In this document: positions 8,501 through 18,400 of the stretch, in pieces
Layout: the number at the start of each line of letters is the position of its first letter
How positions within the stretch are numbered: the stretch's first letter is position 1
Virus record (IMG/VR): IMGVR_UViG_3300031576_000009
Coordinates: 1-64,000 of that record
Length of the DNA stretch: 64,000 bases
Strand: one strand, 5' to 3'
From: a virus
Program-made: the position numbers and the translations under genes
The notes under the pieces: generated by a model
The model's input: the letters and a program-made list of their open reading frames with translations, nothing else
Told to the model about the DNA's origin: nothing
Databases searched by the model: none

Positions 8501-11500
8501 GCGCCTTGTTCTGTCTGGCAATCCCGCGCGCTCCCTCTGCGATACCGTAAGCGGCGCCGGCCACCGCAAGAATAGCGCTGATCGTCGGCAGGATGTTCCC
8601 GAGTTGGCCTAGCAGGCTAGTCGGCTGATTGGCCAACAGACCAGCGGCTGCTTCGCCCGTCTGCGCGGTCGTTGCTGCAAAGGTCGCACTCGGGCCGGCG
8701 ATCTCGACGATCTGACCGCTCGCGGTGATCAGGTGGTTGCCGATAATGATTGCCGAGCCTGCCTGGGCCGATCCCAGGAAGTTCCGCCCGAGGTTGGCGG
8801 CGCTGACGACCCCCTGCGTCCCCGAGAAGGCTCGGTCGAGCGGGCTGCCCTTCGTCAGGCCCGCAAAGCCCCCCACCGCCCCCACGATGTTTCCCAGGAA
8901 ACGGACGGCCTTGACAACCCCTCCCACGATGCTGCTCAGACCGCCCAGGAGCCCGTTTGGGCCACTCAGGAAGCCAGATAGGGCCTGGACCCCCGGGATG
9001 CGCCCCAGAAGCCCTGTGGAGCTTCCCAGGTTAAAACCAAGGCCCAGCCCAGAGGCGACCAGGGAGCCGGTTCCGGTCCCTACAGTCTGCGCTGCCGCGG
9101 TGCCCCCACCGCCGATCCCGAGGAGCCCACCGACGAAGCCCAGGATGCCACCCCCGGTAGTCCCCCCACCGCCGATCCCGAGGACCTTCCCGATGACCCC
9201 CAGCACGCCGCTGATGATGCTGAGGAGCGAGTTGAAGGTGTTCTTGCCGATGTCGAGGATGAAGCCGAAGAAGTCGAACCATCCACCACGCGTGTCGTTC
9301 GCCGCCTGCAACGCCTTCTCGGCACCTGACGCGGCGGCAGCGGGCAGCTCTTGGTTGAATGCTTGCTTGCCGGAATCCCCGATGAGGCCGAACGCCTGCC
9401 CGAACATCTTCACGAGCCCGCCGGCATCCTCGAACAGGTTCTTCGAGACGATATCCTCGAAGCCGAGCTTGTTCGCGAAGGTGACCTTGAACGCGTTCTT
9501 CCAGGTGTCGACGAACGCATCGCCGAGCTTGTCGAAGTTGTCGGTGAAGTTCTTCGGGTCGAACAGGGTCTCTGCCCCGAACTCGGCGAACGCGTTTTCG
9601 AGGTCGCGGCCGATCTCCGCCTGTTCGAGGCCGATCTCTCGGACGAGCTCCAGCTCCTTCTCCAGCGCTGGGATGCGTGCCCTGGCTGCATCGAGATGCT
9701 TGGTCTCCAGCTGAAGCTGGAACTCTAGCTCGTCGGTCCCGTGACCCTTCGCCTTGGCGATCGCGACCTCGGCATTCAGGCGATCGATCGTGTTCTGAAT
9801 GCCCTGAAGATCGAGCTCGATGTCCCGTCGCTTGAGCGCGATGATCTGCCGCTGGATGTCCTGGCGCCGAGTGATCGAGTGCTCCTCTTCGAGCGACAGC
9901 TGCAGCGTCTCGATCTGCGAGTTGTTGATCGCCCGCTGCGTGTCGAGATCGGCATCCTTCAGCTGCTGCGCACGGTCGAGGGCACGAGTCTGGGCATCGA
10001 TCGAATCGGCTTGTGCCTTGTTGAGCGCCCGTTGACCGCTGATCTGTTGCCCGATGATGGCCGACTCGTTCTGTCGCGCCTGGATCACACGGTCGAGCTC
10101 TTCGACCCGACCCTGATCGCTTGCCGCTGCCGCCTCACGCTTCTGTACCGCCAGGTAGCGCAGCTCATTCTGGATATCCTGCTGGTCGAGCCCGAGCTTT
10201 TGGACACGCAGGGCGTTGATCTTCACGTCGATGTCGTGGATCGCCTGCTCGTTGTCGAGCCGGGACTTCTGCGCTTCGAGGTCCTGTTCCTGTCGATCGA
10301 GGCCCGCACGGGCGAGATCAGTCCGCTGCTTCAGCGTGGTGAGCGCCTCGCTGTCGTAATCGGAAAGTGTTTTTGCTTGAGCAGCTGATAGCTTGCGGTT
10401 CTCGACCTGCTCGCGCAGGGCATCGTTCTGGTCATGAATGCTCTTCGCGGCACGAATCTGCTCCACTACAGCCGCACGCTCAACGGCAAGACTGTCACGT
10501 TGTGACTGTACCCGGTTTACGAGCTCTCTCCGCGTGATGGGCAATGACTGTTGCAGAGATTCCACATACTGCTGCTGAAGGTACGCACGCGCGACGTCGA
10601 TCTCCTTGAGCCGTGTATTCAGCTCGACCAACTTCCTCGCGGTATCTGTCCCTTCCTGCTGCCGTGCTTTGTTGCTCTCCTGACGAATACGGATTTGCTG
10701 CGCTCGCAATGCGTTCTCGGCGCCGCCCACTGCCTCCAATACCTCCGCGGTCAGCTCCGCGTTGGTGTCCTTCATATCACTGACGAACGTCTTCGTGTCC
10801 TCGACGGTCCGACGAATCTCATCACGGAACCCACGGAAGATTCCCGCAAGACCGATCGTCTTCAGCGCATGCAGCTGATTCCTCATAGCCTCAACAGCCC
10901 GGGTCAGGCGCGCAGACTCAGCGGCAACCAACGCCTGGCTGGTTTTCATGATCGCCAAGTCGAGGTTGAAGAGCTTCGCGCCGACTGAGGTCTTCTGAAG
11001 TACGAGCCGTTGATCTTCGAACTTCTTCCGGGTCTCGTCGAGGCTAGTGACAACCTTGTCCTTCAGCGAGAGCGAGACCAGATCGAGCGCTCGCTGGAGC
11101 TGTTCTATCTCCTTCCGCTGATCGTCCGTACCGGCATTCTTAAAGAGCTCGTCGAGCTTGTACGCTGACGCGAATCTGGTCGCGGCCTCCTCACCCTCGG
11201 TGAGGGCGATCGAGGTCTTTGCGAGGTCCACAACCTGATCACGGATGTGATCGGTCGCCTTTTGAAACTCGTCGCCGAGCGTCTCCTGCCTGTGCCCTAA
11301 GTTCTCTGCCGCCTGTGCGCTATCGTCCGCGGCGGAGCCCCAGCCGAGCATGTGGGCGACACCACGCGCGAGTGCTGGTAACGAGAGCCCAATCGCCGCC
11401 ACCAGGCCGATCATCCCGAACCGGGCAAGGGTCAGGCGTGACGTGATGAACGTGAGCGGCGTCAGCAGGAAGGCGAACTGTGCACCGAGCTTCGTCACGA

Positions 11501-12944
11501 TGCTTCCGAGGATGCCACCCGCTGCACCGAGCTCGCCGAACACGATCCGCCCGGCCTTGTAGATGAAAATCCACTTGACGACCGTGCCGACGTTTTCGAG
11601 GATGCCGCCGGTCACCAGCTGAATCGTCGCCTTCAGCTCGCTCAGGAAGCCGACGTACTTGAGCAGCGTGGGGAAGCTGGCGAGGAGCGAGTACGCCGAG
11701 GCCTCCAGCTGCACCGAGAACTTCTGCGCCGCCGCTACACCTTCACCGAGAGCGATGTTGATGTTCTGCTGGGCGACCTGCACACGGATCAGGGCGCCGA
11801 AGTAGGTATCGTTCAGCGCCTTCGCGGACTGCCCGGTCGTGAACGCAAACTTCTCCAACAAGGCCAGGTACACCGCGTGGGCCTTCTCGACCTTGGTCAG
11901 CTCGTCGACCTGCTTGCCGAGGCTCTTCACGTACTCCAGCTGTGCGAGCTCAGTGCTGTCCAGCTGGATGCCGACGATCTGCAGGGTCTGCGAGTAGCCG
12001 CGGAACACGTTGTCGATACCGCGAACGACCGTGAAGAAGTCCTGGTCGGTAGCGGTGGCATAGTCGGCGGACGCCTTCACCAGCTCAGCGATCTGCTGCG
12101 CGTTCAGGCGCGTGACGCGCGAGAAGTCGAGGAGGGTGAGGATCGCCTGCGAGACCTGGCGACGAGCAAGACCGGTCGTGGACGCGATCTCGTTCGTGAG
12201 ATCGATAAACCGCTGCGCGTTCTGCGTCTCCCCGGTCGCCTCGTTGTAGCCCTGCACCGCGACCTTGAGACCGAACAGTGAGCGCTCCATCTCGACATAC
12301 TGCTCGGCGAGACGACTGTTCTTCTCCAGCTGCACTTCGGCCGCGTGCACGAGCCGCGCCCCGATCGCCTCGGTGAGTGCGCCGAGGACGGCGATGAGAC
12401 CGGAGACGATCCCGCTGACGCTCAGGAGCGAGGCACCGAACGCGCCGACCGGACCGGGTAGTGCTGCTGTTGCGACGCCGGCCGCGGCAGTAGCCGCGCT
12501 GAAGAGCCCCAGCTTCGTAACGTACTCACGGATGCGGCCGGACATCGCGAAGATGCCCACCTCACCGAGCTCGATCGCTTCAACGAGTTTGTGGAGCGCC
12601 TGCACGCCAACGCGGACGGCGGCTGAGAGGCCCCCACTGCCAGTCGCTACCGCCTTGAAGACGTTGGGGAGCTTCCCGGCGCTGATGAAGACCTTGTCGA
12701 TGATGCCGCGGAGCTTGTCGTAGTTCAGATACGCGACAACGGCAGCACCCGCCGCCCCCGCAACTCCGAGCGCTTTCCCGATCCCACCACTGACAGACGA
12801 AAGAAGGGAACTCGACCGAGCGACTGCCGCCATCTTGTCGATCAGCCGATCGAACGATTTCAACGCCTGGTCGACGTGCGCAAGCAACTGATCGACCGCG
12901 GCGTCGAAATCGAAACTGATCGTTCCGAGGTTATCGGTAGCCAC
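5532..12944 (-). CDS. Tape measure protein
   Basis: 2470 residues; GTG start overlapping the stop of the frameshifted chaperone (TAGTG). The N-terminal region has hydrophobic segments (ALGVAGAAGAAVVAYLNY) typical of tape measures. Long alpha-helical coiled coils rich in Q, R, E and L follow (residues about 550-1150), then a Gly/Ala-rich membrane-like section (about 1170-1560, e.g. GIGAGAAAGVAVGATFGTV), then another long coiled-coil half. It sets tail length: about 370 nm by the usual 0.15 nm per residue. No lysozyme or peptidase motif was obvious. The C-terminus is basic (HRESFRRARVVNR). Confidence 0.93.
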   Translation of the reverse strand: MATDNLGTISFDFDAAVDQLLAHVDQALKSFDRLIDKMAAVARSSSLLSSVSGGIGKALGVAGAAGAAVVAYLNYDKLRGIIDKVFISAGKLPNVFKAVATGSGGLSAAVRVGVQALHKLVEAIELGEVGIFAMSGRIREYVTKLGLFSAATAAAGVATAALPGPVGAFGASLLSVSGIVSGLIAVLGALTEAIGARLVHAAEVQLEKNSRLAEQYVEMERSLFGLKVAVQGYNEATGETQNAQRFIDLTNEIASTTGLARRQVSQAILTLLDFSRVTRLNAQQIAELVKASADYATATDQDFFTVVRGIDNVFRGYSQTLQIVGIQLDSTELAQLEYVKSLGKQVDELTKVEKAHAVYLALLEKFAFTTGQSAKALNDTYFGALIRVQVAQQNINIALGEGVAAAQKFSVQLEASAYSLLASFPTLLKYVGFLSELKATIQLVTGGILENVGTVVKWIFIYKAGRIVFGELGAAGGILGSIVTKLGAQFAFLLTPLTFITSRLTLARFGMIGLVAAIGLSLPALARGVAHMLGWGSAADDSAQAAENLGHRQETLGDEFQKATDHIRDQVVDLAKTSIALTEGEEAATRFASAYKLDELFKNAGTDDQRKEIEQLQRALDLVSLSLKDKVVTSLDETRKKFEDQRLVLQKTSVGAKLFNLDLAIMKTSQALVAAESARLTRAVEAMRNQLHALKTIGLAGIFRGFRDEIRRTVEDTKTFVSDMKDTNAELTAEVLEAVGGAENALRAQQIRIRQESNKARQQEGTDTARKLVELNTRLKEIDVARAYLQQQYVESLQQSLPITRRELVNRVQSQRDSLAVERAAVVEQIRAAKSIHDQNDALREQVENRKLSAAQAKTLSDYDSEALTTLKQRTDLARAGLDRQEQDLEAQKSRLDNEQAIHDIDVKINALRVQKLGLDQQDIQNELRYLAVQKREAAAASDQGRVEELDRVIQARQNESAIIGQQISGQRALNKAQADSIDAQTRALDRAQQLKDADLDTQRAINNSQIETLQLSLEEEHSITRRQDIQRQIIALKRRDIELDLQGIQNTIDRLNAEVAIAKAKGHGTDELEFQLQLETKHLDAARARIPALEKELELVREIGLEQAEIGRDLENAFAEFGAETLFDPKNFTDNFDKLGDAFVDTWKNAFKVTFANKLGFEDIVSKNLFEDAGGLVKMFGQAFGLIGDSGKQAFNQELPAAAASGAEKALQAANDTRGGWFDFFGFILDIGKNTFNSLLSIISGVLGVIGKVLGIGGGGTTGGGILGFVGGLLGIGGGGTAAAQTVGTGTGSLVASGLGLGFNLGSSTGLLGRIPGVQALSGFLSGPNGLLGGLSSIVGGVVKAVRFLGNIVGAVGGFAGLTKGSPLDRAFSGTQGVVSAANLGRNFLGSAQAGSAIIIGNHLITASGQIVEIAGPSATFAATTAQTGEAAAGLLANQPTSLLGQLGNILPTISAILAVAGAAYGIAEGARGIARQNKAQNQLFRGDPAAGRNTALASVGLAGGIGAGAAAGVAVGATFGTVALPGIGTVAGALIGAIVGAAVGAAVSTAVNAAVSGATNKAVAETLKTGLKQEDLKKKVREKLTTSWYGILFTVLNPIGALIGELAGSTGGGLPISPQLPNIETIFDKIFGETVQRYVGPKVTINRQLTKYLGQGVVGTARRDSLQAFRQGGALRGDTFLTAQLVSGLIGAGTENEDRLRRFFLILANSLASGKKTIEEVQKELFKIVRGVTSALIPAMRAVNGLFQDGQKHAERTAKQVDLVARAYQKFLPGIDLAALAKQFATPQGGVQIRPFQRALRGDILEQVQAGNLELTKRLDNKIGDPFLGLTRRFNKKFGEFVDVIQLAIDVMASGVKHAVDRFQFALKLKVDLLLKGLPDIDNERLIEIADRTGQFHGRRRRRERGVATIAIEAEASFLNLFDAMKKKFEGRELVFAIEQSQREQKGGLAALTLELDKLPKLHGKKFKEAMQRIPEIIQKVTDATKQWADNVLQLRQQIIDLQHEQFQTNLDLSILIGNLSNTPVAIEKIFQPLLDASQQAVALAQNPADRLDALKNQIGVIQQFYSALIQEVQHAAEIQKKPIQDRLDAIDKENTLLQRQHNELAALAQLHKTVEANLRDLRLSQLTGPQRVASIREEIARERGRFRSLTGNDKAESGQKLADLYNQLLSAGQGPQFAEKFRDTISAIERLRSLPGITVGARQDIENKLFADLDRARTERGDPIFKEVVAGLKEIEKATKGAAAQDEAILKRLETLDTNRNLLLDQLRIIDDDTRKKIEAIQLEEARTLGPLLLAVNQAYTNRINGLQSDLVSLLGPGSDLNRFLTEPGYAQKLLMDKTNEILNQMLKKLGGTPIALASGGLALAPLRALVAERGKELIAPLDDPRTVNLFAPTIQKALASLGVGRGGQAISNSETNTFNPHIEVNVTTKSDIKAAEIVDLTMARLKRSFQLGEHRESFRRARVVNR

Positions 12945-13701
12945 TAGATGAAGCTCCCCTGTCCCGTTTCAATCAACCACTGCTTGTACTCATCGAAGGT
13001 CATCTGCCCGAACGGCTTCGGTGGTCGGATGACTTCATACTCATCTGCGCGACGGCTCTGTCGGCCCTGTGGAGCACCCCTCCCTCTCGACTTCTTGAGT
13101 TCTTCATTCTGCTGATGCGCGCGGAGGGCCGAAGCAGCGGCCAGGATCATCAGCTGGCCGTTACTGTACCGATCGATTAGCTCTGCGGGATGGGTTCCCC
13201 AGAACTCGGCAAGTCCGACAAGGAGACTGGACTGCCATCGGCCAGCTTTCTGAGGAGTTCTGCTGTTTGGAACAGCAGATGTGATACGAGCCGCCACTGA
13301 TGCAGCAAAAAATCGTCTTCTCGATTCAGCTCGACCTGGGTCATGACCGCGAGCTTGATCTGCCCGACCGCCATGGTCGTCTCGATCAGGTCGCGCGACA
13401 CGTCGGACCACGCGTAGTGGTCACCGAGCATCACGAGCGCATCAGTGTAGGCGTCACCCAGAATCTCCTCGATCCGTCCGAGCTTCACCTGCGCATTCTG
13501 CTTCTGCGCCTTCTCGTTCTCCTCCCTGACCTGCTGGATCATGGTCAGTGCACCGTTCACGTACGATGCGAGCTTCGTGGCCGGACGCTTCGGCAAGACC
13601 TTGACGTTCCGTTTCTTGCCGCAGACGTAAACCGGCCGCTCTTCGAGGCCGAAGAGGACCTTCTCTTCGGCCTCGGTCAACTGTTGCTCGTTCTCACTCA
13701 T
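12944..13701 (-). CDS. Tail assembly chaperone, -1 frameshift product (G-T type)
   Basis: The 13177-13701 frame can be extended by a -1 slip at T_TTT_TTG (13306-13312), giving about 252 residues that end at 12944. Downstream of the shared first ~132 residues the new frame reads through the zero-frame stop into clearly coding sequence (ELIDRYSNGQLMILAAASAL, then FGQMTFDEYKQWLIETGQG), which ends exactly at the tape-measure GTG. This is the G/GT arrangement of lambda-like siphophages, in which both products bind the tape measure. The second segment has no start codon of its own that I can find. Confidence 0.75.
13177..13701 (-). CDS. Tail assembly chaperone, short form (G type)
   Basis: 174 residues. 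The ATG at 13701 (MSENEQQLTEAEEK) is chosen over a longer frame because of the RBS AGGAGGG seven bases upstream. Mostly helical and acidic at the start, with a long amphipathic region (LIETTMAVGQIKLAVMTQVE). It lies between the tail tube and tape measure, where the chaperone always lies in siphophages, and ends at a stop bypassed by the frameshift described for 12944-13701. Expected role: loads tube subunits on the tape measure; not in the virion. Confidence 0.8.
   Translation of the reverse strand: MSENEQQLTEAEEKVLFGLEERPVYVCGKKRNVKVLPKRPATKLASYVNGALTMIQQVREENEKAQKQNAQVKLGRIEEILGDAYTDALVMLGDHYAWSDVSRDLIETTMAVGQIKLAVMTQVELNREDDFLLHQWRLVSHLLFQTAELLRKLADGSPVSLSDLPSSGEPIPQS
13258..13312 (-). promoter_or_regulatory. 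Programmed -1 frameshift signal
   Basis: The slippery heptamer T_TTT_TTG is at 13306-13312 in the exact zero frame (codons GAT TTT TTG). A possible 5-bp stem (GCTGC/GCGGC) follows directly, and a perfect 9-bp stem TCTGCTGTT/AACAGCAGA with loop CCA lies at 13258-13278. Canonical heptamer, phase and gene context agree; the spacer to the strong hairpin (about 27 bases) is longer than usual. Confidence 0.7.
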
Positions 13702-13721
13702 CTCTGCCCTCCTGGTTCCAT

Positions 13722-13747
13722 CCAGTAGGCGAACCATTCGCTACTGG
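13722..13747 (-). repeat. Intergenic hairpin between tail tube and chaperone genes
   Basis: An 11-bp stem with one bulged base (CCAGTAG + CGAA paired to TTCG + CTACTGG, three-base loop) fills most of the 47-base gap. It is not followed by a T tract on the minus strand, so it is not a standard terminator. It may be an attenuator or RNase III site lowering chaperone expression relative to tail tube, or protecting the tube mRNA 3' end. Confidence 0.5.
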
Positions 13748-13748
13748 G

Positions 13749-14618
13749 TTACTGCTTCGGGAAGAAAAAGCGCTCTCCCACGACCAACTCAGCACTCGGG
13801 GTGCCGTAGAGCGCAGCAGCCACGGTGTACCCGAACAGGTTCCACTGGGTCGCGATCTGCGCTGCCGCGTCGGGACGAATCTGCTCGGTCCAGTCGCCGG
13901 CCGGAACCGCCTTCTGGAAGTCGTGCAGGACCTGCACGCCGTCGATGAAGTCGGCGACGCCGATGACGTGGAACGTGGGCAACTGCTTGGTGCCGAAGGG
14001 AATCCGGCTCATCGTCACCTTGGCGATCTTGTCGCTGGTGGTGAGGTTGCTGATGAAGCCGGGTGAGGTGAAGCTCAGCCAGCCGGGGGTCTCACCCGCG
14101 GCCGTGCCGATGCCGAAAATCTCACCCTCGTTGTCGCCACGGGTGAGATCGGTTGCGTTGATGCCGGCGGTGAGCCAGTCACCAATCACGAAGGAGGCAG
14201 CAGCGATGGTGCCGACGAACACCCTAGTCTTCGCGTTGTCGATCGAGGTGATCACGACCGCATTGCCGAAGGACCCGATGATCGTCTTGACCTGCTTCAC
14301 GCCTGCAGCCGAGAAGCGCGCCAGACGGTTCGCGTTGCTGTAGAACGTCACGCTGAAGGTGCCATCGATGCCGCGGATCGCCTCGTACTGCCGTACACGC
14401 GGGATGCCCGTCTGGAGCGTGTACTTCTCACGAGTCGTCTGCAGCTGTGGGGTGTCCTCGACCACGCACCCGGCGTAGAAGAAGCCGGCTGGCGGGGACG
14501 ATACGTCCACGCGCGTGGGCGAGAACGTGATGCCGGAGTCCGCGATCAGCAATCCTTCGATTGCAAGCGAGGTCTCCCGGACATGGATCAGGTTCTCTGC
14601 GGTACTCTGAATCGGCAT
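13749..14618 (-). CDS. Major tail tube protein
   Basis: 289 residues; ATG at 14618 with RBS GGAG. The sequence is beta-rich (GTFSVTFYSNANRLARF, VIGVADFIDGVQVLHDF), the gene directly precedes the chaperone pair and tape measure, and both flanks carry hairpins that could set its level. These facts make it the tail tube subunit. The centre (residues about 100-190) repeats short beta strands (NAVVITSIDN, TRVFVGTIAAASFVIG), possibly an inserted surface domain. Identification rests on synteny. Confidence 0.75.
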   Translation of the reverse strand: MPIQSTAENLIHVRETSLAIEGLLIADSGITFSPTRVDVSSPPAGFFYAGCVVEDTPQLQTTREKYTLQTGIPRVRQYEAIRGIDGTFSVTFYSNANRLARFSAAGVKQVKTIIGSFGNAVVITSIDNAKTRVFVGTIAAASFVIGDWLTAGINATDLTRGDNEGEIFGIGTAAGETPGWLSFTSPGFISNLTTSDKIAKVTMSRIPFGTKQLPTFHVIGVADFIDGVQVLHDFQKAVPAGDWTEQIRPDAAAQIATQWNLFGYTVAAALYGTPSAELVVGERFFFPKQ

Positions 14619-14692
14619 GCCTGTTCTCCGTCAATCACGCCAGGACACGACCCTTAGCGCTCGAATTGAAAGATACGCGAGCGTTCCGTCGC

Positions 14693-15091
14693 TCACGGGG
14701 TTGGGTTCAAGTACACCGCGAAGTTCAGCGGGAAGACACGATTCTGATTCGCGTCTCGGTACATTGGCCCCGGAACGTGATCGGATACGAGTCGTGCCCT
14801 CACCGTCGTGAGGACGAGTACCTTCCCATCGAGGTAGTTCCAGAGTTGCTGCGCGAGCGTCATGCCAGGTTTGTAGTCACGTTCGCGCACCAGCAACTGG
14901 AGTGACAGACGGAGAACCGGTTCACTGGGGTCGGGCGTCGCGGAGTTCCCACCAGTCAGGATCACACCGATCGCACTGATGGGGCTGGCCGGGAGCTCAC
15001 CCTTGAAAATCGTCTTCTGTACCACACCATACTGCTTCGATGCGAGATGTACGGCGATCTCATCGAGCACAGTGATGGGATTGTACGACAA
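14693..15091 (-). CDS. Tail terminator / minor tail protein
   Basis: 132 residues with a TTG start: GGAGGA lies nine bases before TTG at 15091, one base after the previous stop, and no ATG or better start occurs until residue 76. The mixed alpha/beta protein (LDEIAVHLASKQYG, LRLSLQLLVRERDYKPG) resembles the phage minor-capsid/tail-terminator group that caps the tail tube. It lies just upstream of the tube gene. Function by position and length. Confidence 0.55.
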   Translation of the reverse strand: MSYNPITVLDEIAVHLASKQYGVVQKTIFKGELPASPISAIGVILTGGNSATPDPSEPVLRLSLQLLVRERDYKPGMTLAQQLWNYLDGKVLVLTTVRARLVSDHVPGPMYRDANQNRVFPLNFAVYLNPTP

Positions 15092-15092
15092 C

Positions 15093-15410
15093 CTACGATT
15101 CCTCCTCTAGTACCACCGTGGGGTCCGCCAGCTCCTCCAGCTTGCCACGCCGGATCAGCTGCACGAGCGCCATCGGCTCTTCAGGAGTACCAGTCTGCAG
15201 CTCACGAGCACGGACTTCGCTCACCCCAGCAGGCCAATCCGCGAGGAGGTCCTGCGCTTGCACGTCAGGAAGGCGTCGTTTTTCGATGATCTCGACGTAC
15301 ACGATGTTCCCGTGCTCGAATCGAATCGTGATCTCACCGTAGAAGTTCTCGTACGCAAAGTCGCTGATGAGCTTCCGCAACCTCCGCAGCTGTGAAGCGC
15401 GCTCAATCAC
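15093..15410 (-). CDS. DUF2292/YezD-like small protein
   Basis: 105 residues; GTG start inside a GTGA overlap with the preceding glycosyltransferase fusion. The first 50 residues (IERASQLRRLRKLIS, then GEITIRFEHGNIVYVEII) match the pattern of the small DUF2292/YezD proteins: a helix, then two strands with a conserved Gly and a basic end. The C-terminal half is Leu/Glu rich. Biochemical role unknown; in phage structural operons it might be a neck or regulatory factor. Confidence 0.5.
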   Translation of the reverse strand: MIERASQLRRLRKLISDFAYENFYGEITIRFEHGNIVYVEIIEKRRLPDVQAQDLLADWPAGVSEVRARELQTGTPEEPMALVQLIRRGKLEELADPTVVLEEES

Positions 15411-18400
15411 AGAATCGCTTCTCCGATCCGATGGACAGTCAGCTGCTTGGCAAGCTCCTCCGCCTGCTTCACTGCCCATTCATTATACTCGTCCTTGGTT
15501 GAGAACCAACGCCTGGCGAGCTGTGGAGTGCTCTCCAAACCGCCGAAGGCACCACCGAGGGCCAGGGCGATCTCGAACGGGCACTGCAGGAGCTTGTCGT
15601 CGAACGGCGAGAGCCCGGCGGTGGAGATGATCTTCAGGGCCTCCTGATAGAAGGTCCAGCTGTACGCCCACCACCGACGCCGATACGAATCGTACTCGAA
15701 CGCTCTGAACACCGACCAGTAGATGTCGACTACCGTGCGGAAGTACATGAGCGCAGTGTCGTTCAGCTTCCCGCCGTTCGCGGCCAGATAGTACTGCCCG
15801 ATGTGGATGTAGTCCCGCTGCAGGAAGATCATGCCAACGTAGCGAGCCGGATACTTCTTCCGGTCGAGCGCGAGCAGTGGCAGGTTTCGCTTCACGCACT
15901 TCTCGCGGCGGATGGCCTCCGTCGGGTAGCCATGATGCTCGTACTCCACGTCCGGGAGCGTCAGCATCGGCTCCAATGGGCAGTTGATCTCGTGCTCGGG
16001 ATGCTCGTGAATCGAGCCGAAGAAGCGCACCGTGCCGTCGTTGCGGAACAACCGCACCGGATTGTCGGCTTGGTTATGCATGTCCAGCATCATGTGGACC
16101 TGCTTCAGGATGTAGCCGGGGAAGAGCACGCCGTGCGTGTACTTTCTGAGCGCATGGCCGTTCACTAGGCGCTCGTCCGCGTCCTGCCACATATCCCAGT
16201 CCCGATCGCCCGCGTGTGCGAGGGCCTGGTTGCGCGCCCAGTCGAAGCCCTCGTCGTCTCGCCACTCGCCACGAACGATCTTCACCTTCGGCATGAAGCG
16301 GTGCGCGGTGAGCGACTCGGCCAGCTCGACCGTGCGATCCTTCGAGCCGGTGTCGTAGATCACCAGCGTGTCGACGATCGGAAGGATCGGCTTGATGCAC
16401 CCGAGGATGTTGTCCTCCTCGTTCTTCACGATCACCGAGCAGGCGATCTTCTGGTACGGGCGACAGGTCTTCACCTTGTGCTCGTAGTCGATCTCGCCGA
16501 TCCCGCGCTTCGGATCGTTCACCCAGACCACGGTCCAGTTGCCGCAGAGCTCGCCACCGTGTGGGCTCACGTTGCCTGAGCCCGCGCCGGTCATGAACTC
16601 GAAGCCGAATTTCTTCTTTTCGCCGAAGAGATCGTACAGATCGCGCGCTATGAAGTGGTGCACATGCTCGCGGATGTACGCCTTCCTCTCCTCATGAAAG
16701 CTGATCGCCTCCCACGGACCGTAGGGTACGGTGAGGATGATCTTCCCGCCCGGCTTGCAGACCCGCTCCAGCTGGTCGACGAAGCCCTCCGTCTCGATGA
16801 TGTGTTCGAGCGTCTCGCAGCACGTCACCACGTCGTACTGCTCGGTCACGTCCTGTACACGCATGTTCCTCAGGATGAGCTGGCCCGGACGCTTCAGGTA
16901 CTTGGCAGCAAAGTCGCGCGCCTTGCGGATCAGGTCCTCGGACGAGTCGATGCCGGTCATGACCAGGTCGTCGCGCATCTTCTCGATCCAGGCGAAGAGC
17001 ATCCCGATGTTGCAGCCCACGTCGAGGAGCGTCTTGGCATCCTCAGGAACCTGCTTCGCGACGATCTCGAAGCGAGTGATCTGCTCCCACTGCTCGCCGA
17101 TCTGCTCGTCTTCCTTGAGCGAGTACCGCTCGGGCTCGGTGTAGGCGTTCTTCAGCAGCGTGTCGGTGAGCTCCAGCTCCTCGGCGAGCTCTTCTGGGTA
17201 CTCATGCGCGAGCTTGTTCGCAACGACGAGATCACTGTCGTAGATCAGCTTCTCGCAGATACGCTTCCGCTTGACGACGAACCGCTCCTCGAAGAACGCA
17301 TGGAAGAACTGATCCCACTCCTCCGCGACCTCGCGCCAGTCGAGTTGGGCCGCGCGCTCGTAGCCCCTCTTCTGCATCGCCTTGAACGCGCCGTCGTCGT
17401 GGACAATCTCCAACGTCTGCTTGATGAACTCCTCACGGTACTCGGCATCACGTGGACGACTGGGGATCAACCGAGCAGCATCCAGGCAGGTCTCCGGCAG
17501 TGCGAAGCCGTCAGTCGTGATCACCGGAGCACCGCACGCCATCGCCTCCACGACGGAGATGCAATTGTGTACCACCACACCGTTCACGATGAAGTTGTGA
17601 TCCGGCTCCACCTCCATACAATACACGTCTGCCGGCTCAGCAACATCGACTCCGACTACGACATGATTCGACGCGACACGTTTTTCCCAACGAGCACGGA
17701 CGCGGTCGCCAATCTGCAACTTTCCCGCTGGGCAGTACGTGCCGTTTCGGAGCATAACTTCATGGTCAGGCGTCAGCGTGAGCGTAACCTCTTTGCGTGT
17801 GTTGCATAGCCGTGCCTTGCCAGGACGCAGACGCAAGGTGATAACAGGCGCCTGCCGGCGTGTGCACACGATACGCTTCGCGCGCGAGACACCAAGTGTT
17901 CCATCAGGCCGACACGAGTAAATCTCGACTTCTCGCTCACCAACCATCGAATCGATCCGACGAGGACCTGCGAGAGTCTCGACAATAGTATCGCCGCGAA
18001 CAGGCGAAATCTCGGCGAAGTGGCACGGGTAGATCAGTGCCCTGGCCGATGCGAGCTCCTTGTACAGCTTCGCCTTGGTGAGCGCACCGAGGATGTGGAC
18101 GTTCTTCGACTCGGCCACAAGCTGATCGATGTAGGAGTAGAACTCCAACATGTGCTGCGGCATCTCCAGCCCGGTCATGTTGTACGTGCACAGGTGGAGT
18201 TCGAGATCGGGGTCCTGTTCGATGAGCTGCGGCCAGATGTCCTGCAGCAGGCCCTGCAGCCCACGCTCGGGGCGCGAGATGTAGATCAGCTTCTTCTTCT
18301 CGCGCCTGATCCCAACCGTCTCACTGCGGATCAGCTTGTTGTCGATCCCGTTCCGGCTGATGTACAGCAACGGATTGAGCCAGCCCTCGGGCAGTCCATC

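Noticed and set aside
17564-18004. Firm class 3 intein assignment
   Set aside because: Block F Cys fits, but the Trp in block B and Thr in block G that complete the class 3 triad are absent.
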